DNA of 64,000 nucleotides, from the NCBI RefSeq assembly GCF_037975245.1, contig NC_092571.1, positions 6,346,001-6,410,000 of the forward strand. The letters run 5' to 3'. The translations under genes were made by a program, and so were the position numbers. Origin of the DNA: Apostichopus japonicus (Eukaryota > Echinodermata > Holothuroidea > Aspidochirotida > Stichopodidae). Below are positions 22,148 through 35,395 of this stretch, piece by piece (the stretch's first letter is position 1; every line of letters begins with the position of its first letter). Below the pieces are notes generated by a model that was not told the DNA's origin, made no database searches, and worked only from the letters and a program-made list of their open reading frames with translations.

Positions 22148-23718
22148 TTTTGAAATTGCATCCCTGAAAAAATTAGAATTCTTACTCTACTTCTTAATAC
22201 ACTGTAACTAACTCATTTTTAGTCATTCATATAATAGGGAATCTTAATTAAGCTTTTAACATTACCTGCAGGCTTGAATGATTGACCTACTACCATCTCC
22301 AAAGGTATTTTGCCCTGGCAGCTTCTGTTGTCTGGAGACTAGGGTATAAACTATAAATGATATTTCTGATGTATGATAATGTTCCAAAGAAGTGAGTCAA
22401 ATGACAGTAGATGGATACCAGACATTAAATGTGTCACTGTGACAGTATGCCTACAGTGGCTTGTGTAAACAATCAACTTTATTTAGCAGACCCTCTGGAC
22501 TGTGTATTTGCTTCAAATTATATTGCTGCTAATTGCCCAACTAAATATCAAAAGTTTCAAGACACAGATTTGACCTTAGGGTTTTTGATGAGGGAAAAGA
22601 AAAAAGAGAGAAAAGATCTATGGGAAACATACTCGGGCGCAGTCTCCCAGTTCCCTGCTCATTCCCCTCCCCCACCCTCAATAGGTCCCATTTTGACATG
22701 TAAACAAATATTAGCAAACACCTAGCAATTAATTTACAGCTGAATTCCCCATATGGCTTCCCCTCAGCATTGTCTCAGCTATCAACAGAATTCCCTAGCA
22801 TGTTTTTATATGGTTATTGATGCAACGATTATTACATACAACTACACCCGCTAGTTGTAATTAACCCTCAGTGGCCTAAAATGGTAAGGTACTCTAGTGC
22901 CACTATATCATGAAGGCTGTATATATATAACATTTTGGGGGACTGTCCCTTCACACTGAGGGGTCAACACAAGTATGGTGCGATACTGTCATTATGGAAT
23001 AAATTTGTTCTAATTTATCCGAAAAATTGCTACCTGGTTTCTGCAAATGTAAACTGACACAATTAGTGCATGCCTCTTTAAAGGGGTATAGAGGGTTTGT
23101 TTCAGTTTCTCAAAACAGAACCAAATCACAAAATGTGACATCCACAATACTTGAAACTCCCAATAACCATCAGTTTGCTTTATTTTGGGGAAACTTATAC
23201 AATTTGATTGAATTTCGAAATGACAATGACCAATATACCTACAAACAAATGAACTTTTTGCAGCCCACAATAATTCAAACTGTTGCTCAACTTCCTCAAA
23301 CATTTACAGTAGAAATAAAATACAGCATGGAGGTTTATTGTGAAAATACTTCCCAAATATGTGGAAGTGATAAGAGATATTAAAAGTTGTTCTGATCACA
23401 TAAACCCAACCCTCTATGCCTGTCTAACAATTGAACACAAGTAAGGCTATTAGGGAATGCTTTACCAAGTTATTTACGATTTCTTTCAAAACTTGGTACG
23501 ATAATCTGTTTCCACAATTTCAGTTGCATTTCAACAGTTTCAGAACTGATTTAACACCATTTAACAATTTATTGCCATAAAAAATAAAATAGCAGTGACA
23601 CATTACATGATTTCAACACTGTTCAACAACAAGTCCAGTAATACTTCAATTTATCACTTATTTGTAATCTTTTCTTTTCAGGTTTCCTGTTGAACTTCCT
23701 GGTTGTCTTTGCACTCTT
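22148..23718. other. unannotated gap
   Basis: AT-rich. Open frames near 22430-22600 and 23030-23380 have protein-like stretches but no recognised family and no convincing splice context. It could include remains of the HECT pseudogene's downstream exons. Confidence 0.3.
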
Positions 23719-23781
23719 GACTCAGTCATAGGCGTACGAGGCGGGGGGGGGGGGCCGGGGGGGCAGACTGCCCCCCAAATT

Positions 23782-23922
23782 TCCAGAGGACAAGAAATTC
23801 GGGCAAAAGTCCTGAAAAATTCGGGCAGCCTAAGAGGAGAAAAAAAAAATATATATATATATAATTTTTTTTTAGGCTGCCCGAATTTTTCAGGACTTTT
23901 GCCCGAATTTCTTGTGCTCTGG
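23782..23922. repeat. long hairpin inside the hAT-like element
   Basis: Arms of about 50-60 bp, nearly perfect (AAATTCGGGCAAAAGTCC and its inverse, GAAAAATTCGGGCAGCC and its inverse), around an A-run, TA-repeat and T-run loop. Confidence 0.9.
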
Positions 23923-24106
23923 AAATATATGCAGTAGCTTGCCGGAATCTTTTCAAATTTTTGCCCGACAATTCCATGATTTTCTTTATTTAGCATTATG
24001 ATGCCCGAATATTTCCGTGTAACACCACCGTAAGCGCAGTTCATCTGGGCTACCACGCTTTTTGCACAATCATTTTTTTTTTAATTAATCAATTGTATAC
24101 CTGGAC

Positions 24107-24759
24107 CAAGGGCGGCGGAACCGGGGCGGGGGCACAGGGGGCACGTGCCCCCCCACTTTTCCTCAGGTTAAAAATGTGCCTTTTTTCTACATAAAAATTG
24201 AGGTGCCTCAAGTTAGCAAGAGGCCAGGGAACCAGAATGAACACTCAGGAAGGGCCGTTTCCGGCCATCTGAGGGGTTTGTAAAACCAAAAATTTTCTAG
24301 TACGCTCCGCGCCAACCGATGGTGGCGCTCCGCTCAGATAGTCGTGCAGACAAATTTGCAAATCCTGGCTAAGCCTGTGACTTTTAATGAATTTCTGTGG
24401 GTCAAACTCAAAGCTATTTCGAATGGAAAAAATTTGTTAGGATATTAACAAGAAAAAAACTCTAATTCGGAAGATTCCTACATTAGCAACTAGCATGATT
24501 TCACCTCATTTTGTCTCAAAAGAAAACTTGTTCCTTGTTTCCCAATTTGCGCATTGGATATCGCAGTGCTAGTATGCATATTTTCCTTTGGGGGGGGGGG
24601 GGCGTTAATGGAGTGATGTGTATACACAAATAAGATAATACAATAAGAGTTATAAAGGGTACTAAATATAAAGCTGCATCAGTCCAATCCATATTCTGCA
24701 AAGTGCCTTTTGATGTCGGTGCCCCCTCCTCCAGATTAAAAGTGCTTCCACCACCCTTG
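24107..24759. mobile_element. nested MITE with CAAGGGCGGCGGAA ends
   Basis: Left end CAAGGGCGGCGGAACC; right end is the inverse of CAAGGGTGGTGGAA. A perfect 8-bp repeat, ACCTGGAC, flanks it (24099-24106 and 24760-24767). It carries the shared module at 24245-24343. Inserted inside the 23727-25320 element, so it is younger. Confidence 0.9.
24245..24343 (-). repeat. shared MITE module, copy 3
   Basis: Inverse of copy 1: GGGCCGTTTCCGGCCATCTG, TACGCTCCGCGCCAACCGAT, GGTGGCGCTCCGCTCAGATA. Confidence 0.8.
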
Positions 24760-25157
24760 ACCTGGACATCCCCAACATGAGTATATAAGAAACATTTTCT
24801 TTTTCATGGATGGTGGGGGGGGGGGGGTAGTGCCTACAAGCCTAGAAGTACAGGTTTATCATATTCTTTGTTATATTTTATACTTTTTTGTGAGACAAAT
24901 TCTCACCCGACACAGTGACATTATCCCGCCTATGTGTCGTTGAACAATGTATGTTTTTCCGGAGGTAGCTGAGTACTGTGTTAAAGTAATAAATAAGGTA
25001 ACTAAATAGGAGCTTTAAAAATATACTGTCCAATTTTTCCCCTTCAAAGTGATGTTACCATTTTTTCTTCTTCTAATTTACCAAATTTTTGGGGAAGTGT
25101 AAATTTTTAAAACGTGAGATTATAAAATAAAGAATGTTTAGATGCAACTTGCAAGGC

Positions 25158-25256
25158 CTCAGAAGTGCCGTTTCCGGCAATCTGAGAGGCATTGTGTGCC
25201 AAAAATTTTCTTGTACGCTACGCGCCAACCGATGGTGGCGCTCCGCTTAGATAGTG
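25158..25256 (-). repeat. shared MITE module, copy 4
   Basis: Inverse of copy 1: AGTGCCGTTTCCGGCAATCT and GCCAACCGATGGTGGCGCTC. Belongs to the outer element, 63 bp from its right end. Confidence 0.8.
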
Positions 25257-25499
25257 TCACGGGAACTTTCGGGCACAAAAAGTTCTGCCCCCCAAACTGA
25301 AATGGTCCCGTACGCCTATGGACTCAGTTCATATACGGTAATCAGTCTTATAATATTGTCAACCAGCATTGTACTCTGCTCTAAGTTTGTTTAGTTTCAA
25401 TCAATGACTATGATTGCCTCCTATTCACTTTGTGTTATTTGTTACTTTTTCTCTTTGACATAAGAACCTCTAGTCATACTACCAGCTTACTTAGTCTTA

Positions 25500-26140
25500 T
25501 TGTCAACCATTCTCCGAATTTGCATCAGCTTTTCAACTTCCATATAAATCAACTTTTCAACTTGCATATCAATTAGCTTGAACATTAATCAACCAATCAA
25601 TTTTTATATAAATTTGCCTGCATATCAATTAGTCAGACAACCTGCATATCAATCAACCTATCCACTTGCATGTCAATCAGCTTTTGATCTTGCATATCAA
25701 TAAGCCTGAATATTAATCAGCGATATATATATATCATATATATCAATTAGCTTGGATATCAATTAGCCAATCAACTTACATATCAAGCAACCAATCAACT
25801 TTCATATCAATCAGCCTATCAACTTGCATACCAACCAGCTTTTCAATTTGCATATCAATCAACCAATCATCGTGCATATCAATTAGCCTGCATATCACTT
25901 AGCCTGCATATGAATTAGCTTTTCAACTCACATATCAATCAGCTTGTTAGCCTGCATATCGATACACCCGCACATCAATTAGCGAATGAACTTGCATATC
26001 AATCAGCCAATAAACTTGCATATCAATCTACTTTATCAACTTGCATATATCAATTACATTATCAACTCCCATATCAATTGGCCTATTAACATTTATATCA
26101 GTCAAGCCTTTTAAGTTGCATATCAATCAGACTTTCAATT
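25500..26140. repeat. degenerate minisatellite, ~20-25 bp unit
   Basis: Some 25 irregular copies of a word like CAACTTGCATATCAATCAGC, with variants CATATCAATTAGCC and TATCAATCAACC. No coding meaning. Confidence 0.85.
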
Positions 26141-26505
26141 TCAATATTGCCATATTGGACAAAATATATAAAAAGTAGGCTGGGGCCTATATAGTAAAGG
26201 TACAGAAAACATCAGTCATGCCATAAACAAAGAAAAGGAGTTACCAGCAAAGAAAAAAAGCAAATCGACAACAAATGCAACAAAGCAGAACTAACCAAGA
26301 ATGTGAATCAGGCACAAACTCTACCCAAATTATGGATGATGTGTCAGTCCAACATTCAACGGATGCATTAACTGATATTTATTTGCACTCTGTGCAGACT
26401 CATGACGCATTTGCTTTACTTTCTAGTTAATAATGTATGGAGTATTTCAAAGATTGACCTGTGGCACAATAAACACAACATCCATGTCAGCTGTCTCTTT
26501 TCTAG

Positions 26506-28770
26506 GTCCCAGAACATATGAATCATGGCCCAGAGGATGAATTAACCGAAACTAGGGCAATAACATGTCGGATGCTGACAGCTGTAACTGACGATCCATC
26601 TCAGCCCACAAGAAGGGTGTATAACACCGTAGTTCAAGAGGAGCCGATAGACGATGTGCCAATGTTCAACACTGTTCGCTCCCAGTTGGAACGCTGCAAG
26701 GCATTTCTTATCCCTCCAATTCCATATATTGTGGAAGAAGTGGTGATTGCAGATGGATGAGCAGAGACATGGGGAGGTCGACGGTATTTGAGCCTGCAAG
26801 ATAACGACTTGTCTTCTGCACTGATAGCAGCTACCGAAAATTGCAGCAGTGCAGGGTACTGTACATGGATGGTACATTCAAAACCTGCCCTACACCTTAC
26901 ACCCAGTTTTCCACTATCTATGGGCTTTACCATGGCCGAGTACTTTCATTCGTTATGGGACTTATGACTGAGCGGACTGTTGGCGCCTACCGTCAAATCC
27001 TACAACACGTCAAAGCCAAAGTGAGGAAGTATCCGGCCATCGACTGAGGCCAAGACGAGTTGTGATAGACTTTGAACTGGCTCTGATTACTGCCAATGAG
27101 ACTGAGTTCAGACAAGCTGTTATATCGGGCTGCTACTTTGGCTTCTGCCAAAGCCTATGGAGGAGGGTCCTGCAGCTTGACTTGGCTGGCAGATACAGAC
27201 GGAGCCGACGCCTGAGGAAGCGAATCAGGAAGTTCATGGCCATCGGCTACCTGCCACTTGCCCTTGTCAGGCTCAATTTCTGGGAATTGGTGACTAACAA
27301 CTCCACTCAATGCCTAGTGGCTTGCTACCCTGCAATGCAGCAGTTCATTCAATACCTGGAGAATAACTACATCAGCGACAATGGAAACTTTCCTGCCCAG
27401 TTGTGGAATGTCTTCCATCGAGACAATGACACACGGACAAACAACCATGTTGAAGGTAACTATAATTGTTGGCATGGGTGGGGCCAGAGAAGGTACAGGG
27501 CTGCATCCCCTTCCCCATGAACCGCATATTTATAGAACCACTGGGCGTCTCTTGTGGTGGGGGGGGGTGCTGGTTGTTCTTCACCAGTAGTGCCAACATC
27601 TGCTACTAGGGGAGGTGGAGGAATGGGCAGGTCTTCCTGTTGTTCTACAGTGATATTCTGTAACATGAAAAAAGTACAAAAAAGTTAAGCTACACACATT
27701 TACTATGCAAGGGGGGAGATGAGTTTGTTGAGCTATGGGCATCCTTTTTTGTACAATTCCCATTTTTCTCATGAATGTGTGCCTTGTATCTAAATTTGGA
27801 AGAGTTCACAAGGCCTATGGGGGTGAAGAGCCTGTAGACTGCAGCACTAGTTTTATTTTTTAGGCATTGGGTGGACTGAAACACCAATTGCTCTTTTCCC
27901 TTCAGTTGCAACAGGGTGAGTGATTTATAATATATATAATTGCGATTGACCCAAATTCGATACCATTTAAATGCCTGTGTTGAATTGCTAGAGTTTTTTT
28001 TTGTGACGGTTGTAGAGATGTAAAAATCTTGCGGGTAGGTTGAGGCATTCGGGAGAAAAGAAAAAAAAATCAAATGAGACTGTACTTTAGAGAATTTTGG
28101 AGATATTTTCAAAAATCACGGATAAATGTAACTACAGTTTTCTTTGAGGCTCCTGATTTGAGTCCTGTAATGTGTTAGCTAGTTGGAATTGATAGGGTCA
28201 GTTGATAGAAGTTTTGACTTTGCATTAACATTAAATCAGATTACATTTAGGGTGGGTCAGCTATTACATTTAGCTTTGATTTTTATAACATTTAGGGTGG
28301 GTATTACATTTAGGGTTGTTATTACATTGAGCGGTGATACACGGCTAACATGCATTGGGTATGAGGGGAAAACATATTTGTAATTTTATAATTGAATAGA
28401 CTTATCACACTTATTACACTTACTTGCCTGCCCTACAGTCGACTGTCTAGTATGGGTTAGATTTCCCTGTCAATCAGGATCATAATACGGATTTCTTCTC
28501 TTCAGGATTCCATCAGAGATGGAACAACATCATAGGCCGGGCCCACCCATCACTTTGGCTGTTCCTGCGGAAAATGAAGGATGAACAGCACCTGCTGGAG
28601 ATCACTGTGGCTAGTGCTGGGAGAGGGGAAGCACCTCCCCACAGGAGAAGAAAATGGCGCACCCTGCAGCAACGGATAACAAGGCTACGGGATGAATACC
28701 TCAGTGGCAAGCGTACACTGCAACGCTACTGGAATGCAGTAGTTTTTTATCTCAATACATTACATGTATA
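26506..28770 (+). pseudogene. MULE (Mutator-like) transposase pseudogene, two exons
   Basis: Exons 26506-27455 and 28506-28770 join in phase across a 1.05-kb intron (acceptor TCTTCTCTTCAG). The product resembles MULE-domain transposases of the FLYWCH-finger group. Catalytic D-D-E motifs are visible: LYMDGTFKTCPTPYTQF, RVVIDFELAL and TNNHVEG, completed across the splice as FHQRWNNIIGRAHPS. The central motif YFGFCQSLWRRV also fits. One TGA replaces a Trp codon in VVIADGW near 26758, and frameshifts lie near 26840 and 27045, so it cannot make a full protein. The DNA-binding N-terminus is not visible upstream. I could not find element ends. Confidence 0.85.
27478..27657 (-). other. antisense exon-like stretch in the MULE intron
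   Basis: On the minus strand an acceptor (TTTTTTCATGTTACAG) precedes an open frame, ITVEQQEDLPIPPPP and DAQWFYKYAVHGEGD. It is proline-rich and includes a G/C run. No donor or family recognised; it may be chance. Confidence 0.2.
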
Positions 28771-30697
28771 GAGATATTGTAACAGTAAGTGGGACTCTCT
28801 CTTCTCTTAAAAATTTTTCAGCGTCTTCATATAAAGCTTGTTTTCTCTGGAATTTCCAGAGCAAGAATATATTATATAGACCAACAAAAGTTACTATTTT
28901 TTATTCGAGAATTTTATCTCATTCTATGACTTTTTCACCGATTTATGTCCAAATCGGACTGAAAAACGATTGTCGCAGACCGTTTTTGCACACGCTCCGA
29001 AACTTGTTTGTAGGGAACTTTTGCCCACGTTTTCCTGCTCATTTGTTAATTATTATTCGATGTCTATGGTTTATTATGGGCACGTGACATATTACTTCTC
29101 AGCGATTAGTTTGTTATCTGCAGTTTTATGTTTCATGAAAGAGAATAGAATAAAATTGTCTTTTAACAGTGGTATCGTCTAAGATAGGGTCCTATTTATT
29201 ATATTTTTTATTAACATTTTAAACTTCCATTTGTTTTTACAGGTAGATATGAATAAAAATTTTACCAGCTGTAAATGACATTTTATGGCTTTTATTTGCT
29301 TTATTTGATGTTTAAATGATTTTTCTTTCTTAAAACAACACTGAGCTGCCGCCCCTACTTTTAGTAAAAAGGTCCGTTTTTGATGATTAAGCCCCGCCTC
29401 CAAGTCTGGTTTGTAGCAGATTGGCTATGACTCATGACAGCTACATGTTAGATATACGAAAATGGCTACCCTCGCGACCAATTTTCTGTACTGTAGTTAG
29501 GTACGCCAGGTGTAGTGTATTGCATGCTAAATGCATATACACATTGTGTACTTTTGAATTTTACGTAGTGCATTTAATTAATATTAGGCCTTCGTTTTTG
29601 TAACATACATTTAAGGATAGTACTGGTGTTCCGGTAGCTTTTCATTTGATTGCCCTTCATGTATTTTTGTATAATTACGTTTACACATCGTTGTACTTTT
29701 GAAGGCTACTTAGGCCTAGGTCTAATGCATTTAAAAAATATATATAGGCCTAGCCTAGGCCTATTACTATTTTAGGCTTTCAGTGATAGCCACATTAGCA
29801 TTGTACTGATGTTCAGACAGCTTTTCCTAGGAAGGACCAGGGTAAGTTTGTTTGATGGGTACGTATTAAAGAGGAGCCAGCCATAGCATCACGACTTTTA
29901 TAAGACTATAAAAATTGTATAAGGTTATGTTTTATTTATAAGGATATAAGATGTATAAGGTTATAAGAAGTATGTTTAGCTTTCTTTTGAACCTGTGATG
30001 TTTGACATAAAATGTACAAAGAATTAAAATAAAATAACAAAATGGAGAGGAACTGAGGTGGCTATTAGGGGAGGAGGAGGCCACCCATCACTTTCAAATA
30101 AAAACTTGTAATCTTCTTTTACATTATTTTTTCCAAGTCATAAATCCATGAAATCTTCATGTCAGAAAAATTGAGATGGAAAAACGTGGGTTGTTTTGAT
30201 ACTTGGCAGTGGACACAGTTTTGATGGTAGTCACCACTACAGTCTACAGTAACATACAGTAGGTCGATAGGCCTAGCTCTCAAGGCGGGCGTCAAGAATA
30301 TGGTCGAGTTCGCCTCTTCTAATTTGGCCGTTGTCAATGACATCAAACTATATGACCAAAAAGTCCAACAGAGTCTGACCCAAGCTAAAGGATACCACAT
30401 AAAAAACAAGTTCTTAGGTGTTCTATGACATTACTTAACCTTGCAACGTCGTTCTTTCGACAAACAGGCAATGAGCGCTAAAGGCAAGACTAGCAGGATA
30501 AAGTGTAACCTGCCGAGACTATTCGTGGCAAAGTAGCTTAAATGCAAGTTATATATTTGTTGTACCATGATTGATATTGATAATTGTAGAGACAGAGCAA
30601 AGATTTGAAATTAGGAATCAAAATTAAAACTTCCAGTATTGAGATACTGCGTCATTGATGCTCTCGTTATTATTACATCATACGGGTGAGGTATATA
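28771..30697. other. unannotated gap
   Basis: AT-rich. A short purine-rich run lies at 30062-30080 and a small repeat of AAGGTTATAAG/ATAAGGATATAAG at 29925-29970. No gene. Confidence 0.4.
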
Positions 30698-30699
30698 TC

Positions 30700-30754
<55 letters not shown>
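30698..30754. repeat. (TA)n microsatellite
   Basis: Pure TA dinucleotide run after a short imperfect lead. Confidence 0.95.
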
Positions 30755-30758
<4 letters not shown>

Positions 30759-31848
30759 ACGATCAACTTGATCAAGGCCAGAATACACCTCCTCTTGGGT
30801 TCACAACTCAAATGACTAAACAATACAGTGTAATTTTTAACTTTAAATATAACAATAAGTATTTATTTAATTGTGTGCTCAAGGTAATTAAAATCAAACA
30901 AAGATCATTTATCAATATCTAAGCAGTTTACAATAAAACAGATTTAATAAGTTACACTATAATTTACTCACGACCTGGTGTGTGCCGCGACGCGAGCTGC
31001 AGCATATGTCCAGTGACAAAAAGTCCTGGCGATTATTCCAGCATACAATTAATGGCGAAACTTGTCGGCGGACGAATGTCCAATATTGAAGAAATCCAGC
31101 TCCCAACTTGATGACTTCCACTTCAGAGGTCGACTACTAATAAATGACCAAGTTGTGCTTGCAGCTTGGTTATCCTTGGATTCCTGACCTTGGGTAACTC
31201 AGAGACCACAATAAGTAGTGCTGACTGGCACAGAACCGAAGATGGCTACACAACGATGGACGACTACGAAGCCGGTAAACTTGTGACAAATCCACTAATA
31301 TAAAGACAGCTATAACTTCACTGTCAAACTAAGAGAGTATTTACTCACACTGGAATTGTAGAATTCACTTGAGCGAGATGTAATAAAACTCCTGGAGCCA
31401 AGATGGTTAAAACATTTTGATCTCCAACTATCAGGTGCTTACATAGCATTTCCACAAGTCCAGAAAGATCTTGCAATGTCCATCCATTCTAGAAGCATCC
31501 TAGCTCCAGCTCAGTTCAACGAATCCAAAAGGTCACTTCACCTTTCCAGGAAATCCTCACCTAGTGTTCTAAAGATAGCACAAGGGATGTCCACTTGGCA
31601 GCACTTCAATGTTCTAGCATGTTCCAATGTGTTGAGATGATCTAAATTTTTCTCAAATGTTCTAACTCTTCTAGAAGCTTCTCAACTTTTCCAAATATTC
31701 TACACACACCAAATATGCACACATACCAGGCATTTGTATACTATGATTCTTAGATTAATTTATAATATTCTATAATATTGATTTATAATACAACTATTTG
31801 TTGCAAAAATCATACAAATTATTGAGATTACTTAGGGGCCTGTAATAC
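30755..31848. other. possible solo LTR or other element
   Basis: Starts TGTTACGATC directly after the TA run. GGGGCCTGTAATA near 31836-31848 resembles an inverted end (TGTTAC/GTAATA), as in some Gypsy-type LTRs. No target duplication or second copy is present in the window, so this is weak. The last third is rich in TTCTAGAA-like words. Confidence 0.2.
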
Positions 31849-33609
31849 TATCCTCGTACCAATGGGTCTAGGCTAGCCTAAGTTAGACCTGTGCTTCACA
31901 TACTGTCAGGACCTGTGTGGGGTTTAGGCTACCACTGGTTTATCCTTCTTCGAAGAAGGAGTTGTAGGGACAAATTATTCCCAGGCCGTTCACCAGATTT
32001 AAGTATTGTGTCAAAATAATTATCCTCTCACAGTTTTTTCTTCTTAATGCCTTCTGTGAATATTATATAACGATGTATCCGTCTTTGTGTAAGCAGGCTA
32101 GGGGTAATAATGGTACTATCTGGACCGTAGGTTGTTGATACGAACACAAGGTAAATGAAGATCTTGTAAAGGTCTCGCACCACAATTAATTGTTCCATTG
32201 ACTTTCAAACTATACTCGTCACTTTCAAGACCTGCCAAAGCATAGATAGTTTTTAGAAGTTTTCAACTGATATATCCTACCCACCACATGATAGCTGATA
32301 TCTTGGCATATCATGGCTCTTCCATTTTTCATATCATGACCTCTTAGAATTTGAGCTAGAAGAGGAGCAAGTTTAACATACTGAATCCCCACCCTTCCGT
32401 CTGCTCGCTCGGAGTAATATCAACATGTAACCCTTCGATCCTCCCCATTTCCACACCATCTGTAAAGGCAGAACAAACGATGACATTAATTGATAACATG
32501 CTTAAAACATGCTTTACCTTAGGTACTTTTATCTCTTTTCTCTGACAATGGTTAACTTTTCGAGCGGATGAACACTACTCTAATTGTGGTGCGGTTTTGA
32601 CAGATTTTCGAAGGAGGATGTGAGGGCGCACTCATATTAATTGTAACAGGCAAAATAACCGCGGAATGACAGGGTGTTGAACAAGACTAGTTTGAGTCCC
32701 GCTTCTGACCAATACATTCTTTGCCGCTCTTTTCCATATTAATTATTATAATTTCTCGGTCAGTTTTCAGACTTCTTTCATATTATACTTTATATACATA
32801 AAAACTTTCTCTCGCAATTAAATGTTACAACTTGTGTTTTGTTTACAAACTGTGATTTAATGAAGGTGCGGTCATGTAGTGCGTGTTTTGTGCTTTGTTG
32901 GACATATAAGATAAGACTTCTAATAATAGACTATTCGGAAATTAAATTTGAATTTCATTGAAAATTAAACAAAACTCGTACAATAAACTTGAAAAAAAAA
33001 GCTTGGACGTGTTATGCCCTAAAAGGTAAAGATTGCATCGTATTCCAGTATAAGCATTCCTCTTCGCCCGTGCATGCTTACGTTTGAAACTTGACAACGT
33101 CGGGTAAAGAATTTCGAAAGGATGTGTAGGCGGTGCTCGGAAATTTCCGTCAGGAGTAACTTTTACCTCTAAATTGCCTTATATTTTGATCTATTGTGTG
33201 GATGTACCAGTGTTGTCTACGTATAGATCAACGGATAAATTACAATGGGCCGGATCTTGCTAGACCATCATTTAACTGCTGTAAAGAACCCCCCAATAAA
33301 CAACAAAGATTTAACTTAGTTATAGAACTAAGTAATATCATACTTTCCACGAAGATAATTTACAGAAACATTCCAGTGGTATTAGAAACTGGTATTAGAA
33401 AGTTATCACGCAAAGAAAATTTCGATCTTTTTCACTTGAAAACTGAATCAAGCAAACAAAGCCAACACTTTCAAAGGTGTCAGAACAGGCCAGATTTAAG
33501 TGCACGTAAGTGTGCGAAAGTACTTTCGGAGACTCCGAGATTCTGCACCCAAAATTCGTTCTGAAATATTGAGGAATGTTAAATTTTGCAATAAGAGCCT
33601 TTGGCTAAG
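31849..33609. other. unannotated gap
   Basis: No gene recognised. 32256-32590 is related to 38708-38885 (listed separately). Confidence 0.4.
32256..32590. repeat. dispersed repeat, copy A
   Basis: Shares TATCCTACC.ACCACATG, TGATAGCTGA.ATCTTGGC, and further along CTGACAATGGT.AAC and TTTTCGAGCGGAT with 38708-38885. Family unknown. Confidence 0.7.
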
Positions 33610-33815
33610 GACTGTGATGTGGTCTCAATTACACTGACATCTCTTGAGATCTACTTGGGCCTTCTGACGTATCATATGGTCCAATTATGCCTTCCGAGTC
33701 CTTTGATGTATTCTAGTGTCATCTAAGGTCTTCCAAAGTCCTCTGTGATGTCTTTTATGGTCTTGTGATGGTCTTGCGATGTATAGTACTGTCATCTAGG
33801 GTCCTTCCTCATTTA
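33610..33815. repeat. degenerate tandem repeat, GATGT/GGTCTT words
   Basis: Irregular repeats of words such as TGATGTATTCTAGTGTCATC and TAAGGTCTTCCAAAGTCC, roughly 30 bp apart. Confidence 0.5.
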
Positions 33816-34054
33816 ACTAACAAAGTGAGTTTGATAACTTTATGCGATGCTTAGCAGGCTTAACTCTTTAATCCTATTGAAAAAGTATCTGATGTTAACT
33901 TCGGGTCGTAACACTGCTGTACTACAAAAAGAGAAGCCAACTAGAAGGGTTTATTTTCAAAAGAGCCCAACGGGCACTAAGAGTCCTTGCTTAGTGGAAT
34001 GTTAAAGTTTTGTATGCCATTACGCAATTTCATGGAATAGACTTCACAAAATTA

Positions 34055-34240
34055 TTAAAAGTATTGGGTCCCAAAATTGGGGACCAAAGAATGTGTCCCT
34101 TAATGCATTTGAGTTAGAAAAAAATATGGGTCCACCCGGCCAAAAAACGGGCCGGGAATTTTGGGGCCCATATGTTCCCAATGCATTTAGGCCTACATGT
34201 ACCAGGTATTGGTCAACAACTGAATACCAAGTTTGTAAAG
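34055..34240. repeat. dispersed GGTCCCAAAA repeat, second copy
   Basis: Related to 14900-15375: GGGTCCCAAAATTGGGGACC, then GCATTTAGGCCTACATGTAC and CAACAACTGAATACCAAG. A strong hairpin, CCCGGCC/GGGCCGGG, lies at about 34135-34157. Confidence 0.55.
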
Positions 34241-35308
34241 ATTTTTACGTTTGACCCCATAACCTCATTATTATTGATAAGATCATGGCGAAAAACAATA
34301 GGGCTCACCTACCATAATACATCTACACAGCCAGTATGACAAATATCCATCACTTTGGTGAGTTGTCGCGGACCAAAGCAAGTGCTTCAGACGTATACGC
34401 AAACACACAACCACACACACCCGTAGCTGCAACCCCAGCAAAGACCAGAATCGGATGGAATCTGGAAGAGGAAGGAGGGGGAAGGGTGGATTGGTAAGTG
34501 CATATACTTTACGGCCTAAGTAGGGGAGCACTGTCCTACGTGAGTTGAAAAGGCAACATGGCCAAATAATATTGAACCCACAATCTATCATACTATATTA
34601 GAAGGACTCGCACCATCTTGTCTTAAACACAGTCGTATGCTTGCTGAAATACTGACTTAGTTCTATAGACTAGCTCGTCAAAAACGATATAGAAACAAAT
34701 CCTATGAAACTATGTGCCAGCCCTACATGTATGCTGTATCTCAAGAAGGAAATGAACAACAGTTGACGCCGTGTGTAGTTTAGCTCGAATATTGTCAGCC
34801 ACTTCCTGAAATCTGAATACGGTTCCAATAAAGCAATATTTGCTTCCTTGAAAAGATATAATTATAATAAAATATATAAAAAACATAACATTTTATGTCA
34901 GCTATGAACTTATTTTCCAAGGAGATCTTCGAAGAGGAATAAAAAACCGAATCTTAGATAGGTCGAGCTTTGCGTGAAGCAATATACCAGCAAATATAAT
35001 AAAAAATTAAATAAAAAAAAAAGGAAAATGGATATTTGATCACAACTTCAATACGTCTACCTTGGTTAAGTTAAATAATAATGTAAGGTTAATAGATTCG
35101 CTCTTTTTTATATATATATATTTCCATTTCCGCTAGGCCCACATTGCTATGGTACCATAACGTTCTAGTTGTGTGTTTGCGGTGCCTATCAAATGTAGCA
35201 TATGTCAAAATCTGCTCTTTGTTTATTCCAAAGCTGTAAATATTGCATGTATTATATAATTTCATATTATGTAACATAACGTTTAGTTGCTTTTCTATTT
35301 ATTTCTAT

Positions 35309-35310
<2 letters not shown>
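34241..35310. other. unannotated gap
   Basis: AT-rich, no gene or element recognised. Confidence 0.4.

Positions 35311-35358
<48 letters not shown>
35311..35358. repeat. (TA)n microsatellite, left of ribozyme segment
   Basis: Pure TA run; one of two that bracket the hammerhead segment. Confidence 0.95.
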
Positions 35359-35364
<6 letters not shown>

Positions 35365-35395
35365 AAATAAATAAAGAATGCACACCAGAAAATTT

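Larger units (their letters stand above)
23727..25320. mobile_element. hAT-like element with CATAGGCGTACG ends, 1.6 kb
   Basis: Begins CATAGGCGTACG and ends with its inverse. A perfect 8-bp direct repeat, GACTCAGT, flanks it (23719-23726 and 25321-25328). Long G/C runs sit inside the left end. It contains a large hairpin (23782-23922), a nested MITE (24107-24759) and its own copy of the shared module (25158-25256). No transposase. The element at 56401-57518 has related ends. Confidence 0.9.

Noticed and set aside
30755-31848. Gypsy-type solo LTR
   Set aside because: Ends are only loosely TG...-like and no 4-6 bp duplication is visible; kept only as a weak note.
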